Part shown: positions 34,898-44,099 of the stretch, in pieces
Position numbering within the stretch: the first letter of the stretch is position 1
Layout of the letters: each line of letters starts with the position of its first letter
Source: Halomarina pelagica
Lineage (GTDB): Archaea; Halobacteriota; Halobacteria; Halobacteriales; Haloarculaceae
Assembly: GCF_024228315.1 (NCBI RefSeq)
Contig: NZ_CP100454.1
Location: 1,674,001 to 1,738,000, forward strand
Reading direction: 5' to 3'
Length of the DNA: 64,000 nucleotides
Notes under the pieces: generated by a model
Seen by the model: only the letters and a program-made list of their open reading frames with translations
What the model was told of the DNA's origin: nothing
Database searches by the model: none
Position numbers and translations under genes: made by a program

Positions 34898-35282
34898 CGA
34901 CTGACACGGGCGATCGAAGAGAGAGAACGCGGCCGACGGGTCGCGGTGGGGGGAGAACCACGACGCGTCGGCGGGTGATGCGTCGGCGGCGATCCCAGCG
35001 GGTACCGCCGACGGGCGGAGGTTCGGAGGGGACGTAATGGGCTTTCTGTTCGAGGTATCGGTGGCGTCGTCCGACGCTCCGCCGTCGCTCCGGAGGGGGG
35101 CCGAACGGGATCGTCCGCGATCGTACACTATCTTCCGGGATCGAGAGGCTCAGACACATCTAATTCCGACTATGAAAATATTTACTACGGTCCGAGTTCT
35201 ATCGTGGAACGCGAACGTCCGCACGTCCTTCTCCTGTCGGCACGCCGGGCGCGTGACAGCGAACTACGGAGGTACTACCATC
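34898..35282. other. 385-nt spacer after the nar operon with a TATA box for the next gene
   Basis: No convincing gene in either strand; open frames here have basic, Ser-rich composition. It ends in an AT-rich box (AAAATATTTAC, 35175-35185) followed by a roughly 75-nt leader with a clear ribosome-binding site (GGAGGT, 35268-35273) before the ATG at 35283. Confidence 0.5.
35175..35185 (+). promoter_or_regulatory. TATA box for small membrane protein gene
   Basis: AAAATATTTAC. Transcription would begin near 35210, leaving a leader of about 70 nt with GGAGGT 9 nt before ATG 35283, unlike the leaderless majority here. Confidence 0.45.
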
Positions 35283-35567
35283 ATGTGGCAAGACTACGTC
35301 ATCCTCGTCGGAAGCATCGTCGCGATAACCAGCCTCGTCCCGATCCTCCTCGACGAGGAGGCGGTCGTTCCCTACACGACGAGCGTCCCGACCGTGTTCG
35401 TCCTCCTCGGGCAGTCGGTCGCGTTCTACACGATCGGCCTCGTCGGATCGGCTCTGGGGGCCGTCGCGGGGTTCGTCCTCTGGACGTTCATCGCGGTCTA
35501 CAAGTCGCCGTCCAAGGAGCCCCGAGAGCGGGCCGAGAGTACCACCACGGTACGGCCGGCCGACTGA
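35283..35567 (+). CDS. 94-residue membrane protein
   Basis: ATG 35283 chosen because a good Shine-Dalgarno sequence (GGAGGT) precedes it; upstream codons in frame are Ser/Arg-rich and do not look coding. Begins MWQDYVILVGSIVAITSLVPILLD; three hydrophobic segments (about 5-22, 36-52, 54-74), then a charged tail KSPSKEPRERAEST. Common in haloarchaea by appearance but without known role. Confidence 0.75.
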   Translation: MWQDYVILVGSIVAITSLVPILLDEEAVVPYTTSVPTVFVLLGQSVAFYTIGLVGSALGAVAGFVLWTFIAVYKSPSKEPRERAESTTTVRPAD

Positions 35568-35631
35568 GTCGTTCTTCGTCCGTTTCTTCTGCCCTCACCC
35601 GCGATGTCGGGCGCGGGAAAAGTCTGCCGGG

Positions 35632-36261
35632 CTAGACGCCCTCGACGAGCCGCTTCAACTGCTCCGGCGGGACCGCGCCGCGGGCGGCGTAGCCGTCGTA
35701 GGCGAACGTCGGCACGCCCGTCACGCCGCGTCGCTGTGCCTCGGCGAACCGCTCGCGGATGCGCTCCCGCAGGTCGTCGTCCGCGAGCGCGTCTCTGATC
35801 TCCGCTCCGTCCAGCCCGACGTCCGCGGCGAGGTCGGCGAGCACGTCCGGGTCGCCGATGTCCCGGCCCTCCGTCCATAGCGCCTCGAAGATCGCCTCGT
35901 CGAACTCGCGCCACCGCTCGGGGTGTTCCTCCTGTACGTGAAACGACGCGACCTGCGCGTTCAGCGAGTCGACGTCGGTGGCGATCTCCTGGTGCATCTC
36001 GACGTCGTACTTCTCCCGGAGCCGTCGGACGTTCTGTCTGGCCTGCTCGTAGTACCCCTCGTCCTTGCCGTCGTCCACCGAGTGGTCGATCTCGCCGTCC
36101 GGACCGCGCTTCCCCGACCGGAGGTCGAAGGGGTGCCAGTCGATCGCGAGCGGGTCGTCGCGCGTCTCCTCGTACCGGTCGAGGGACCGGCGTCCCAGAT
36201 AGCAGAACGGGCAGACGTAGTCGGAGTAGATCGTGATCGTCTCGGATCGCTCGTCGCTCAT
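35632..36261 (-). CDS. DsbA/FrnE-family thiol oxidoreductase
   Basis: 209 residues from ATG 36261. Thioredoxin fold with an active-site CPFC (17-20) in YSDYVCPFCYLG and the cis-Pro loop GVTGVPTFAYDGY near residue 180, enclosing a helical insert. FrnE-type DsbA proteins are cytoplasmic and linked to oxidative stress or polyketide isomerisation in bacteria. No signal peptide here. A TATA-like CTTTTGG (36283-36293, minus strand) lies about 27 nt upstream. Confidence 0.92.
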   Translation of the reverse strand: MSDERSETITIYSDYVCPFCYLGRRSLDRYEETRDDPLAIDWHPFDLRSGKRGPDGEIDHSVDDGKDEGYYEQARQNVRRLREKYDVEMHQEIATDVDSLNAQVASFHVQEEHPERWREFDEAIFEALWTEGRDIGDPDVLADLAADVGLDGAEIRDALADDDLRERIRERFAEAQRRGVTGVPTFAYDGYAARGAVPPEQLKRLVEGV

Positions 36262-36282
36262 ACGTTCTCGTTGTGGAGGACG

Positions 36283-36293
36283 CGCCAAAAGAC
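36283..36293 (-). promoter_or_regulatory. TATA-like box for the DsbA-family gene
   Basis: Minus-strand GTCTTTTGGCG, centred about 27 nt before ATG 36261; leaderless spacing. Confidence 0.35.
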
Positions 36294-36391
36294 GCTCGTC
36301 CGGACGTGCGGGCCGGCCGTCCAACCGCCGACTGGAAGCCGCACGCCGGCGCGCGACGAGGATTTCCCCCGCGCCGACCCACAGAGACGGC

Positions 36392-37036
36392 ATGGCACGC
36401 ACCGGCTCGCCGGAGGAGTGGGGGACCGACATCGAACGGACGGTGAACTTCAGCGACGCGGTCTTCGCCATCGCTATCACGCTCGCCGCCCTCTACATCC
36501 CGGTCCCCGAAGCGCCCCCGGAGACGCTCCTGTCCGGTATCTCGCCCGTCTGGCACGAACTGACCAGCTACGCGATCAGCTTCCTCGTCGTCGGCTCCTA
36601 CTGGCTCGCGCACCACCGCATCTTCCACTACATCGAGCGCTACGATCAGGGGTTGCTCGTGCGAAACCTCGTGTTCCTGCTCGCGGTCGGCCTGCTCTCG
36701 TTCACGACGGGGATGATGGGGGCCCACGAGAACTCTCGCACCGCCGTCGTCGTCTACGCGGGACACATGGCGGCGACCGGGCTGCTGCTCTCCTGGGTGT
36801 GGTGGTACGCCGCGCGGGGCGGGGCGGTCGTGGCCGACGTCGACCGTCGCGTGCTGCGGTACCACCACTTCCGGGCGGTCGCCGTGCCGGGGATCTTCCT
36901 GCTCTCGATCCCGCTCGCGTTCGTCGATCTCACCCTCGCGAAGCTGTCGTGGCTGGCGCTGCTCGGGATCGGCCCCGCCTACGCCCGCCTCGTAGAACCG
37001 GCGCGAGGGTTTTTATCCGATGCCGGGCGACAGTGA
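36392..37036 (+). CDS. TMEM175-family potassium channel
   Basis: 214 residues from ATG 36392. It has six predicted helices. The first carries the family motif RTVNFSDAVFAIAITL (about 15-30) with the FSD sequence used for the pore in TMEM175. It is the single-repeat prokaryotic form that assembles as a tetramer and conducts K+. SYWLAHHRIFHYIERYDQGLLVRNL follows helix 3, as in other members. The pyruvate kinase promoter lies in its last codons. Confidence 0.87.
   Translation: MARTGSPEEWGTDIERTVNFSDAVFAIAITLAALYIPVPEAPPETLLSGISPVWHELTSYAISFLVVGSYWLAHHRIFHYIERYDQGLLVRNLVFLLAVGLLSFTTGMMGAHENSRTAVVVYAGHMAATGLLLSWVWWYAARGGAVVADVDRRVLRYHHFRAVAVPGIFLLSIPLAFVDLTLAKLSWLALLGIGPAYARLVEPARGFLSDAGRQ
37008..37018 (+). 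promoter_or_regulatory. TATA box for pyk inside the TMEM175 gene end
   Basis: GGTTTTTATCC, about 27 nt before the pyk ATG at 37040, so pyk probably has its own leaderless transcript although only 3 nt separate the genes. Confidence 0.5.
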
Positions 37037-37039
37037 CCG

Positions 37040-38788
37040 ATGGGCGACGCGAAGATCGTCTGTACGCTCGGGCCGGCCTCGTCGTCGCGGGAGGCGATCC
37101 GCGACCTCGCCGACGCGGGGATGGCCGTCGCGCGGATCAACGCCAGCCACGGCACCCGCGAGGAGCGCGCGGTGCTCCTCGATCGCGTCCGCGAGGTCGA
37201 TCGCGAATCCGACGCGCCGCTGGCGTCGATGGTCGACCTGCAGGGCCCGGAGATCCGCACCGCGCCGCTCGAGGAGTCCGTCCGCCTCGACGAGGGGAGC
37301 GAGGTGCGCTTCGTCGAGGGCGAGGAGGCGAGCGCCGAGCGGGTCGGGCTCTCCGCGTCGATCGCGGCCGCGGACCCTGGCGACCGGGTGCTGGTCGACG
37401 ACGGGCGGATCGAGGCGACCGTCGAGCGCGTCGAGGGCGACGCCGTCGTCGCCCGCGTCGAGAGCGGCGGCGCTCTCGGGGGCCGCAAGGGCGTGAACGT
37501 CCCCGGACTCGACCTCGATCTCCCGCCCGTCACCGAGCGCGACCGGGCGGACGTGGCGCTGGCCGTCGAGCGGGAGGTCGACGTCGTGGCGGCGAGCTTC
37601 GTCCGCACCGCCGAGGACGTGCTGGCCGTCGCGGGCGTCGTCGAGGACTTCGGCGGCGACGTCCCGGTAGTGGCAAAGCTGGAGCGCAGCGGCGCGGTCG
37701 AACACCTGGAGGGGATCGTCGAGGCGGCCTACGGCGTGATGGTGGCGCGCGGCGACCTCGGCGTCGAGTACCCGATGGAGGAGGTGCCGCTCATCCAGAA
37801 GCGGATCGTCCGTCGCTGCCGGGAGACGGGCACGCCGGTGATCGTCGCCACGGAGATGCTCGACTCGATGGTCCACGCTCGCCGGCCCACCCGCGCCGAG
37901 GCGTCGGACGTGGCGAACGCGGTGCTCGACGGGACCGACGCGGTGATGCTCTCGGCGGAGACCGCCGTCGGCGACCACCCCGTCCGCGTCGTCGAGACGA
38001 TGCGGACCATCGTCGAGGAGGTCGAGGCGAGCGAGGAGTACGCCGACCTGCGCGAGGGTCGCGTCCCGCGGGCGGGCGCGACCAGCGCCGACTCGCTCGC
38101 CCGGGCCGCGCGCTTTCTCGCCCGCGACGTCGGCGCGAGCGCGGTCGTCGTCGCCAGCGAGTCCGGCTACACGGCGCTCAAGACGGCGAAGTACCGCCCG
38201 CAGGTGCCCGTCGTCGCGGCGACGCCGGAGGAGCGCGTCCGCCGTCGCCTGGCGCTGTCGTGGGGCGTTCGCCCGGTCCACGTCGACCGCGTCGCCGACG
38301 CCGAGGCGATCGTCCGCCAGGCGGTCGACGCCGCGCTCGGCACGGGGGCCGCGGAGAGCGGCGACACCGTCGTCGTCCTCTCGGGGATGATGACGGACGT
38401 CGAGGGGACCGACACGGCGAACATGCTCAAGGTGCACGTCGCAAGCGAGACGCTGGCGACCGGCCGGGGCGCGGTCAGCGGTCGGACCGTCGGCCCCGTC
38501 GCGTACACCGACGGCGACCTGCGCGACGTCCCCGAGGGGGCGGTCGTCGCCCTCCCGGAGGACTTCGGGGACGAGTTCGTCGGCGACCTCTCGCGTATCG
38601 GCGGCATCGTCGCCGCCCGGCGGGGCATGACCGGCTACCCCGCCATCGTCGCGCGCGAACTGGGCGTGCCGATGATCTCGGGGGCGACGCTCGACCGTCG
38701 CGCCGTTCCGCCCGGGACGACCGTCACCCTGGACGCGGAGCGCGGCGTCGTCTACGAGGGCGACGTCACCGACGGCCGAGGCGCGTGA
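37040..38788 (+). CDS. pyk: Pyruvate kinase with C-terminal PEP-utiliser-like domain
   Basis: 582 residues. Catalyses PEP + ADP to pyruvate + ATP, last step of glycolysis. Seen are INASHGT near the N-terminus, VDLQGPEIRT, VVAKLERSGAVEHLEGIVEAAYGVMVARGDLGVE with the catalytic Lys and metal site, and ATEMLDSM. An extra 100 residues (about 480-582) resemble the mobile PEP-utiliser domain, but the usual catalytic-His motif (SHAAI) reads TGYPAIVARELGVP, so this tail cannot carry phosphate and is probably regulatory or structural. Confidence 0.96.
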   Translation: MGDAKIVCTLGPASSSREAIRDLADAGMAVARINASHGTREERAVLLDRVREVDRESDAPLASMVDLQGPEIRTAPLEESVRLDEGSEVRFVEGEEASAERVGLSASIAAADPGDRVLVDDGRIEATVERVEGDAVVARVESGGALGGRKGVNVPGLDLDLPPVTERDRADVALAVEREVDVVAASFVRTAEDVLAVAGVVEDFGGDVPVVAKLERSGAVEHLEGIVEAAYGVMVARGDLGVEYPMEEVPLIQKRIVRRCRETGTPVIVATEMLDSMVHARRPTRAEASDVANAVLDGTDAVMLSAETAVGDHPVRVVETMRTIVEEVEASEEYADLREGRVPRAGATSADSLARAARFLARDVGASAVVVASESGYTALKTAKYRPQVPVVAATPEERVRRRLALSWGVRPVHVDRVADAEAIVRQAVDAALGTGAAESGDTVVVLSGMMTDVEGTDTANMLKVHVASETLATGRGAVSGRTVGPVAYTDGDLRDVPEGAVVALPEDFGDEFVGDLSRIGGIVAARRGMTGYPAIVARELGVPMISGATLDRRAVPPGTTVTLDAERGVVYEGDVTDGRGA

Positions 38789-38852
38789 TACCACCGGCCA
38801 CTGACCGTCGGGGCAGAAAGACGCAAGGGGGTGGGCCGTGGGATAGTCGTAT

Positions 38853-39926
38853 ATGCGAGAACTCGTGGTCGTCGTCGGGACCCGCCCCGAGATCATCAAG
38901 ATGGCCCCGGTGATCCGGGCCGCGGAGGGGACGTTCGACCGCTACCTGGTCCACACGGGACAGCACTACGACGCGGAGATGAGCGGCGCGTTCTTCGAGG
39001 CGCTCGACCTCCCGACGCCGGACTCGAACCTCGAGATCGGCAGCGGCACGCAGGGCGAGCAGACCGCGGACGCGCTCGTCGGCGTCGAGCGCCTGCTGCT
39101 GGAGCGCGATCCCGCCGCCGTGGTGGCGCTGGGCGACACGAACGCCGTCCTCTCGACGGCGCTCGCGGCCTCGAAGCTCCCGACCACGTTCGGCCACGTC
39201 GAGGCCGGACTGCGGAGCTTCGACCGGAGCATGCCCGAGGAGGTCAACCGCGTCGTCGCGGACCACGTCGCCGACCTCTCGTTCGCGCCGACCGAGCAGG
39301 CCGTCGCCAACCTCGCCGAGGAGGGCGTCACCGACGGCGTTCACGAGACCGGCAACACCATCGTCGACGCCTGCCGCGAGCACGCCCCGCTCGCCGCCGA
39401 GCGCTCCTCCGTGCTCGAGCGCTTCGACCTGGAGGGGCGCTACGTCGCGGCGACGATCCACCGGGCGAGCAACACCGACGACCCCGAGCGCCTGCGCGCC
39501 GTCATGGACGCCCTCGACGGCGCGCGCGCGCCGGTCGTCCTCCCGGCGCACCCGCGCACGCAGGCCGTCCTCGACGAGATCGGCTACGAACCGGAGGGCT
39601 CGCTCCGCCTGGTCGACCCGCTCGACTACCTCGACTTCCTCAAACTGCTCGACGGGGCTCGCGTCGTCGTCACCGACTCGGGCGGCATCCAGGAGGAGGC
39701 CTCGATCCTGGAGGTCCCCTGCCTCACCGTCCGGCCCAACACCGAGCGCCCGGAGACGGTCGAGGCGGGCGTGAACGAACTCGTCGAACCGGGGGACCTC
39801 GGCGCGCGCCTCGACGCGCTCCTCACCGACGACGAGGCGCACGCCGCCATGACCGGCCACCCGAACCTCTACGGCGACGGGCGCGCGGGCGAGCGCATCG
39901 TCGACGCGCTCGCCGAACGGCTGTGA
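38853..39926 (+). CDS. wecB: UDP-N-acetylglucosamine 2-epimerase (non-hydrolysing)
   Basis: 357 residues. Converts UDP-GlcNAc to UDP-ManNAc for surface glycans. Typical motifs are TRPEIIKMAPV, HTGQHYDAEMS, ALGDTNAVLSTALAA, HVEAGLRSFDRSMPEEVNRVVADH (with catalytic acids) and TDSGGIQEEA, plus the late RPNTERPE loop. First gene of the glycan cluster on the plus strand; the glycosyltransferase follows after 22 nt. Confidence 0.95.
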   Translation: MRELVVVVGTRPEIIKMAPVIRAAEGTFDRYLVHTGQHYDAEMSGAFFEALDLPTPDSNLEIGSGTQGEQTADALVGVERLLLERDPAAVVALGDTNAVLSTALAASKLPTTFGHVEAGLRSFDRSMPEEVNRVVADHVADLSFAPTEQAVANLAEEGVTDGVHETGNTIVDACREHAPLAAERSSVLERFDLEGRYVAATIHRASNTDDPERLRAVMDALDGARAPVVLPAHPRTQAVLDEIGYEPEGSLRLVDPLDYLDFLKLLDGARVVVTDSGGIQEEASILEVPCLTVRPNTERPETVEAGVNELVEPGDLGARLDALLTDDEAHAAMTGHPNLYGDGRAGERIVDALAERL

Positions 39927-39948
39927 TCGCCCTCGCCACGCGGAGACG

Positions 39949-41064
39949 ATGACCACTGACACGATGCGCGTACTCTACCTCACCGAGGAGGCGATCGGCT
40001 TCTCCGACGCGCTGGTGCGGGGCGGCGCGATCCACGTGAGAAACGTCGTCACCGGCCTGCGCGAGCGGGGACACGAGGTCTTCCTCGTCGACTGGAACGA
40101 CGCGCCGGAGCGACCCTACCAGCGGTCGGTCTCGCCGCGGATCAGGCCCGTCGCCGGCGCGCTCGCGACGCTCTCGCGCGCCGTCTCCGTCGGTCGGACC
40201 GAGTCGGTGGACGTGATCGTCTCGAAGACGCGCAAGACGTACCTCCCCGGGGCGGCCGCCGCGGCCGTCCTCGGCGTCCCGCACGCGGTCCACGTCGGCT
40301 CGACGCTCGGCGTCGACGGCGGCGGCCTCCGGGCGCGCGTCGAGGCGGCCGCCGTCGGCGCGCGCCTCCGCGTCCCCCACGCCGGCTACCTCGTCGTCTG
40401 TGCGTACATCGGGCGACAGCTCCGCGAGCGGGGCGTCCCGGCCGACCGGGTGTACGACGTCCGGAACGCGGTGGACGTCGAGCGCTTCGCGCCGGCCGGC
40501 CCGCCGCTCCCCGATCGGTACGCGGCGGCGCTCCCCGAGGACGGGTTCACCGTCGGGTTCGTCGGCGGCCTCCACCGCTACAAGGGCGTGTACGACCTCC
40601 TGACCGCCGTCAACCGCTGTCGGTCGGACGTGACGGCGGTCGTCGCCGGCGACGGCCCGGAGCGCGATCGACTCGAGACGGTCGCCGGCGAGCGCGCGGT
40701 CTTCCTCGGGGCCGTCCCCTACGAGCACGTCCCGGCGATCTACCGCGCCGTCGACGCGTTCGTCCTCCCGTCGTACACGGAGGGACTGCCGCGCGTGGTG
40801 CTCGAGGCGCAGGCGACCGAGACGCCCGTCGTCGCCACCCGCGTCGGGGGCGTCCCCGAGGTGATCGACGACGGCGAGACGGGACTGCTCTGTCCGCCCG
40901 GACGGCCCGACGCCCTGGCGCGCGCCGTCGACCGACTGGCGGCGGCTCCCGACGAGCGGGCGCGACTCGGGAGGAACGGCCGGGCGGCGGTGATCGAGTC
41001 CTACTCGTGGGAGGAACTCTACGACAGATACGAGCGGGCGCTCGCCCGCATCTGTGACCGATGA
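39949..41064 (+). CDS. GT4-family glycosyltransferase
   Basis: 371 residues; a start at the in-frame ATG 39964 is also possible. GT-B fold: N-terminal half with GGAIHVRNVVTGLRERGHEV; C-terminal half with VGFVGGLHRYKGVYDLL, GDGPERDRLE and the nucleotide-sugar site PSYTEGLPRVVLEAQATETPVVATRVGGVPEVIDDGETG containing the E-x7-E motif. Acceptor and donor unknown; UDP-ManNAc or derivatives are plausible from the adjacent epimerase. Overlaps the flippase start (ATGA). Confidence 0.92.
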   Translation: MTTDTMRVLYLTEEAIGFSDALVRGGAIHVRNVVTGLRERGHEVFLVDWNDAPERPYQRSVSPRIRPVAGALATLSRAVSVGRTESVDVIVSKTRKTYLPGAAAAAVLGVPHAVHVGSTLGVDGGGLRARVEAAAVGARLRVPHAGYLVVCAYIGRQLRERGVPADRVYDVRNAVDVERFAPAGPPLPDRYAAALPEDGFTVGFVGGLHRYKGVYDLLTAVNRCRSDVTAVVAGDGPERDRLETVAGERAVFLGAVPYEHVPAIYRAVDAFVLPSYTEGLPRVVLEAQATETPVVATRVGGVPEVIDDGETGLLCPPGRPDALARAVDRLAAAPDERARLGRNGRAAVIESYSWEELYDRYERALARICDR

Positions 41065-42695
41065 GCGAGGAGACACTCGGCGACGACGCGAACGCCGACG
41101 AGCGCGACGCGAGTGCCGACGGAAGCGGCCCCGAAGGCGACGGTCGAGGGGGGACGAACGCCGGCGGGAGCGGCGGGAGCACCGACCAGGCGATCCGCGA
41201 CCTCGCGAAGGGCGCGGGGGTCGTCTACGTCGGCCTGGTCGTCGAGGTCGTCATCGCCTTCCTCGCGCAGGTGCTCGCGGCCCGCTACCTCTCGACCGGC
41301 GGGTTCGGGGGGATCACGACCGGGACGGCGCTGCTCAACATCGGCGCGATCGTCTCCAGCGTCGGCTTCGGCGAGGGGATGGCACGCTACCTCCCGCGAC
41401 TGCCCGACGAGCGCAAGCGCGCGGTCGCCCGGGCGGCGTTCCTGCTCGGTCTCCCCGTGGCGATCGTCGTCGGCGGGGTGTTCGTGCTCTTCGCGGAACC
41501 CATCGCCACCCGGGTGTTCGGCGACCCGACGGTCGCGGTGAGCCTCCGGATCTTCGGCGCGGCGATCCCCTTCTCGACGGCGACGGTCATCTCGATCGGG
41601 GGGATCCGCGGGCAGAAGCAGTCGCGCTACCGCGTCTACGTCGAGAACATCCTCCAGCCGACCGTCCGGTTCGGCCTGGTCGTCGTCGCCGTCACCTACG
41701 GGCTCGACCAGGCGGGCGTCGCCGGCGCGTACGCCGTCCCGTACGTCGTGGGGTCGGCGCTCGCCGTCTACTACTGCTGGCGGGTACTCCCCGCCGGGGA
41801 GTCCGGCCTCGATCGGTCGCTGCTCGGCGAGTTCGTCGGCTACTCCGCGCCGTTCGTCGTCACGGGGGCGGCGAACTTCATCTACCGGAGCATCGACGTC
41901 TTCCTCGTCCTGTACTTCCTCGACAGCGAGGCCGTCGGGGTCTACGGCGTCGCCTACGCCGCCGCCCAGCTCATCATCATGTTCTCCGCGGCGTTCAACT
42001 TCATCGGGACGCCCGTCGCGAGCGAGGTCGAGGCCAGCGGGGGGCGCGACGAGATGCTCCGCGTGCAGAACGCGGTGCTTCGCTGGCTGGTCATCGCCAG
42101 CATCCCGGCGCTCGCCCCATTGGTGTTCTACCCCGCCGACTTCATCAGCGTCGTCTACCGTCCGGCGTACGCGGAGGGGGCGGCGACGCTCGCCCTCCTC
42201 GCGCTCGGCTTCGCGGTCCACAACGTGCTCAACGCGCAGGCCAACCTCCTCCAGGCGCTCGGCAACTCCCGGGAACTCGCGATCAACAACACCGTCGCCG
42301 CGGCCGTCAACGTCGGCCTCAACGTGGTGCTCATCCCGAAGTACGGCATCTTCGGCGCGGCGGTCGCGACCGTCATCGCGTACATGACCATCGACGCGTT
42401 GACCGTCCTCGAACTGCGCTACTACCTCGGGCGGTTCACCATCTCCCGGCGCGTCGTCGCGCCGGTGCTCGTCGCGCTCCCGCTGTTCGGCGCGACGGCG
42501 CTGCTCGCCCCCGACACCCTCACCACGCTGGCGGGGTTGATCGCCTTCGGCGCGGCGTTCGCCGTGGCGTACCTCCTGCTCGTGCTGTTCGCGCTCGGGT
42601 TGAACGCCGAGGAGGTCATGCTCGTCCGGTCCGCCGAGGAGCGGTTCGGCGTCACCCACCCCCTGCTCGACGCCTTCCTCGATCGCTTCTCGTGA
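41061..42695 (+). CDS. Oligosaccharide flippase (Wzx/MATE-like)
   Basis: 544 residues. A disordered acidic N-terminal 45 residues precedes about 14 membrane helices (MATE/polysaccharide-transport fold). Early features are ARYLSTGGFGGITTGTALLNIGAIVSSVGFGEGMARYLPRL; later FIYRSIDVFLVLYFL and NNTVAAAVNVGLNVVLIPKYGIFGAA. It moves lipid-linked glycan across the membrane. Translation is coupled to the GT4 gene upstream. Confidence 0.92.
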   Translation: MSEETLGDDANADERDASADGSGPEGDGRGGTNAGGSGGSTDQAIRDLAKGAGVVYVGLVVEVVIAFLAQVLAARYLSTGGFGGITTGTALLNIGAIVSSVGFGEGMARYLPRLPDERKRAVARAAFLLGLPVAIVVGGVFVLFAEPIATRVFGDPTVAVSLRIFGAAIPFSTATVISIGGIRGQKQSRYRVYVENILQPTVRFGLVVVAVTYGLDQAGVAGAYAVPYVVGSALAVYYCWRVLPAGESGLDRSLLGEFVGYSAPFVVTGAANFIYRSIDVFLVLYFLDSEAVGVYGVAYAAAQLIIMFSAAFNFIGTPVASEVEASGGRDEMLRVQNAVLRWLVIASIPALAPLVFYPADFISVVYRPAYAEGAATLALLALGFAVHNVLNAQANLLQALGNSRELAINNTVAAAVNVGLNVVLIPKYGIFGAAVATVIAYMTIDALTVLELRYYLGRFTISRRVVAPVLVALPLFGATALLAPDTLTTLAGLIAFGAAFAVAYLLLVLFALGLNAEEVMLVRSAEERFGVTHPLLDAFLDRFS

Positions 42696-42761
42696 GGACC
42701 GTCCTGGATCGCTCCCCCAGAGCGCGTCGTCGGCTATCAGTGCCCACGGCGACGGCGAGTG

Positions 42762-42770
42762 GATTTATTG
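42762..42770 (+). promoter_or_regulatory. TATA box for the sulfatase-like gene
   Basis: GATTTATTG, centred about 29 nt before the ATG at 42795, giving a leaderless mRNA separate from the glycan operon. Confidence 0.5.
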
Positions 42771-42794
42771 GGCGAGGGACCTTCCGGGACGGCA

Positions 42795-43988
42795 ATGCCA
42801 GGGCTGTCGAAGTTCAGCGGCCGCGATACCGTCGAGAACGTCGTCGTCTTCATCAGCGATAGTCTCCGCTACGACGCGCTCCCGACCGACGTCGCGGAGC
42901 GGGGCGTCGCGGGGCGGACGATCGCCGCGAGCACCTACACCGCGACGAGCGTTCCGTCGATGATGACCGGCCTGTACCCGGCCCGCCACTGCGTCTGGAA
43001 CTTCAACGACGTGCTGGCCGAGACGCCGCCCCTGCTCGCCGGGGAGCGCGCGGGGACCGACCTCCGGACCATCTGGGACAACGTCTCCGATCCCGCGCAG
43101 AAGCCGCCGAACCGCGTCCTCCGGATCCGGGGCGAGCGAACCGTCGAGGGGTCGGAGCCGCCGTTCACGGTCGTCGTCCACGACCACGGCGGCCACGCGC
43201 CGTACGACCTCCCCGACGACGACTGGAGCACGTCCCCGGCGTTCTTCGAGCGCTACGGCGACGACCCCGACCGGCTCGTCGAGCTGTACCACGCGGGCGT
43301 GGAGACGAGCGCCGAGCGGTTCCGACGGCTCGTCGAGGACCTGGAGGACCGCGCGCTGCTCGAGGAGACGCTCGTCGTGTTCACCAGCGACCACGGCGAA
43401 CTGCTCGGCGAACCCGAGCGCGGCGGGGTGTGGGGCCACGGCGCGCCCGTCTGTCCCGAACTCGTCGAGGTGCCGACGGTCTTCGTGGGGGCGGGCCTCC
43501 CGGCGGGCGAGCGCATCGACACCCTCCTCTCGGGGACGGACCTCGCGCCGACGGCCCTCGGCGCGCTCGGCGAGGACGTGCCGGCCGACCGCGACGGGCT
43601 CGACCTCTGGAACGCGACGCCGCCGGAGTACCGCGTCGTCAGGTCAGACTTCTGGGCGAACGCCGGGCGCATCCGCTACGGCGCGTGCTCGGCGTGGGAC
43701 GCGGACGGCGGGCTCGTTCGGAACGTCGAGGGGCCACAGGAACGCCTCGCGTTCGCGGCCCACCGAAAGTGGTTGAAGGGCGCGCAGGCCCCGGCGAACC
43801 GGCGCGGCCCGCTCCGGCAGTACCTGAACCTGCTCCGGATCTTCGGCGAGCGCGAACATGTCTACGGCGAGCCCCACCTCCTCCGCGTGCGCGAGGAACT
43901 GGTCGAGGGGTTCGAGACGAAACAGCGCGAGGCGGACGTAGAGCGCATCAGCACCGACCAGCTCCGGGCGCTCGGCTACGTCGAGTGA
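42795..43988 (+). CDS. Sulfatase-like hydrolase/transferase
   Basis: 397 residues from ATG 42795. Alkaline-phosphatase superfamily: first metal motif VVVFISDSLRYDALPT (with Asp), nucleophile region TATSVPSMMTGLYPARH, and the second metal motif FTSDHGELLGEPERGGVWGHGAP. Real sulfatases have C/S-x-P-S-R for formylglycine; here it is SVPSM, so formylglycine formation is doubtful and a Ser/Thr nucleophile acting on phosphate or phospho-head groups is more likely. No signal peptide. It ends in an 18-bp tandem repeat block. Confidence 0.86.
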   Translation: MPGLSKFSGRDTVENVVVFISDSLRYDALPTDVAERGVAGRTIAASTYTATSVPSMMTGLYPARHCVWNFNDVLAETPPLLAGERAGTDLRTIWDNVSDPAQKPPNRVLRIRGERTVEGSEPPFTVVVHDHGGHAPYDLPDDDWSTSPAFFERYGDDPDRLVELYHAGVETSAERFRRLVEDLEDRALLEETLVVFTSDHGELLGEPERGGVWGHGAPVCPELVEVPTVFVGAGLPAGERIDTLLSGTDLAPTALGALGEDVPADRDGLDLWNATPPEYRVVRSDFWANAGRIRYGACSAWDADGGLVRNVEGPQERLAFAAHRKWLKGAQAPANRRGPLRQYLNLLRIFGEREHVYGEPHLLRVREELVEGFETKQREADVERISTDQLRALGYVE

Positions 43989-44056
43989 CGCGAGTGGCGT
44001 TAGTGACGCCAGTGGCGTGAGTGATGCGAGTAGCGGGAGGGACGCGAGTGGCGGCG
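43985..44056. repeat. Four degenerate 18-bp tandem repeats
   Basis: Consecutive units at 43985, 44003, 44021 and 44039 share the form GTGACGCGAGTGGCGTGA with 1-5 changes each. The block starts within the last codons of the sulfatase gene and fills the convergent gap to the deacetylase gene. The 18-nt length is a multiple of three; it may be a slipped duplication of a gene end or a binding/termination element. Confidence 0.7.
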
Positions 44057-44099
44057 CGTCGCTCCGTCCTCGCCCCGTCGGATCGTCGCGGCGGTCCGA

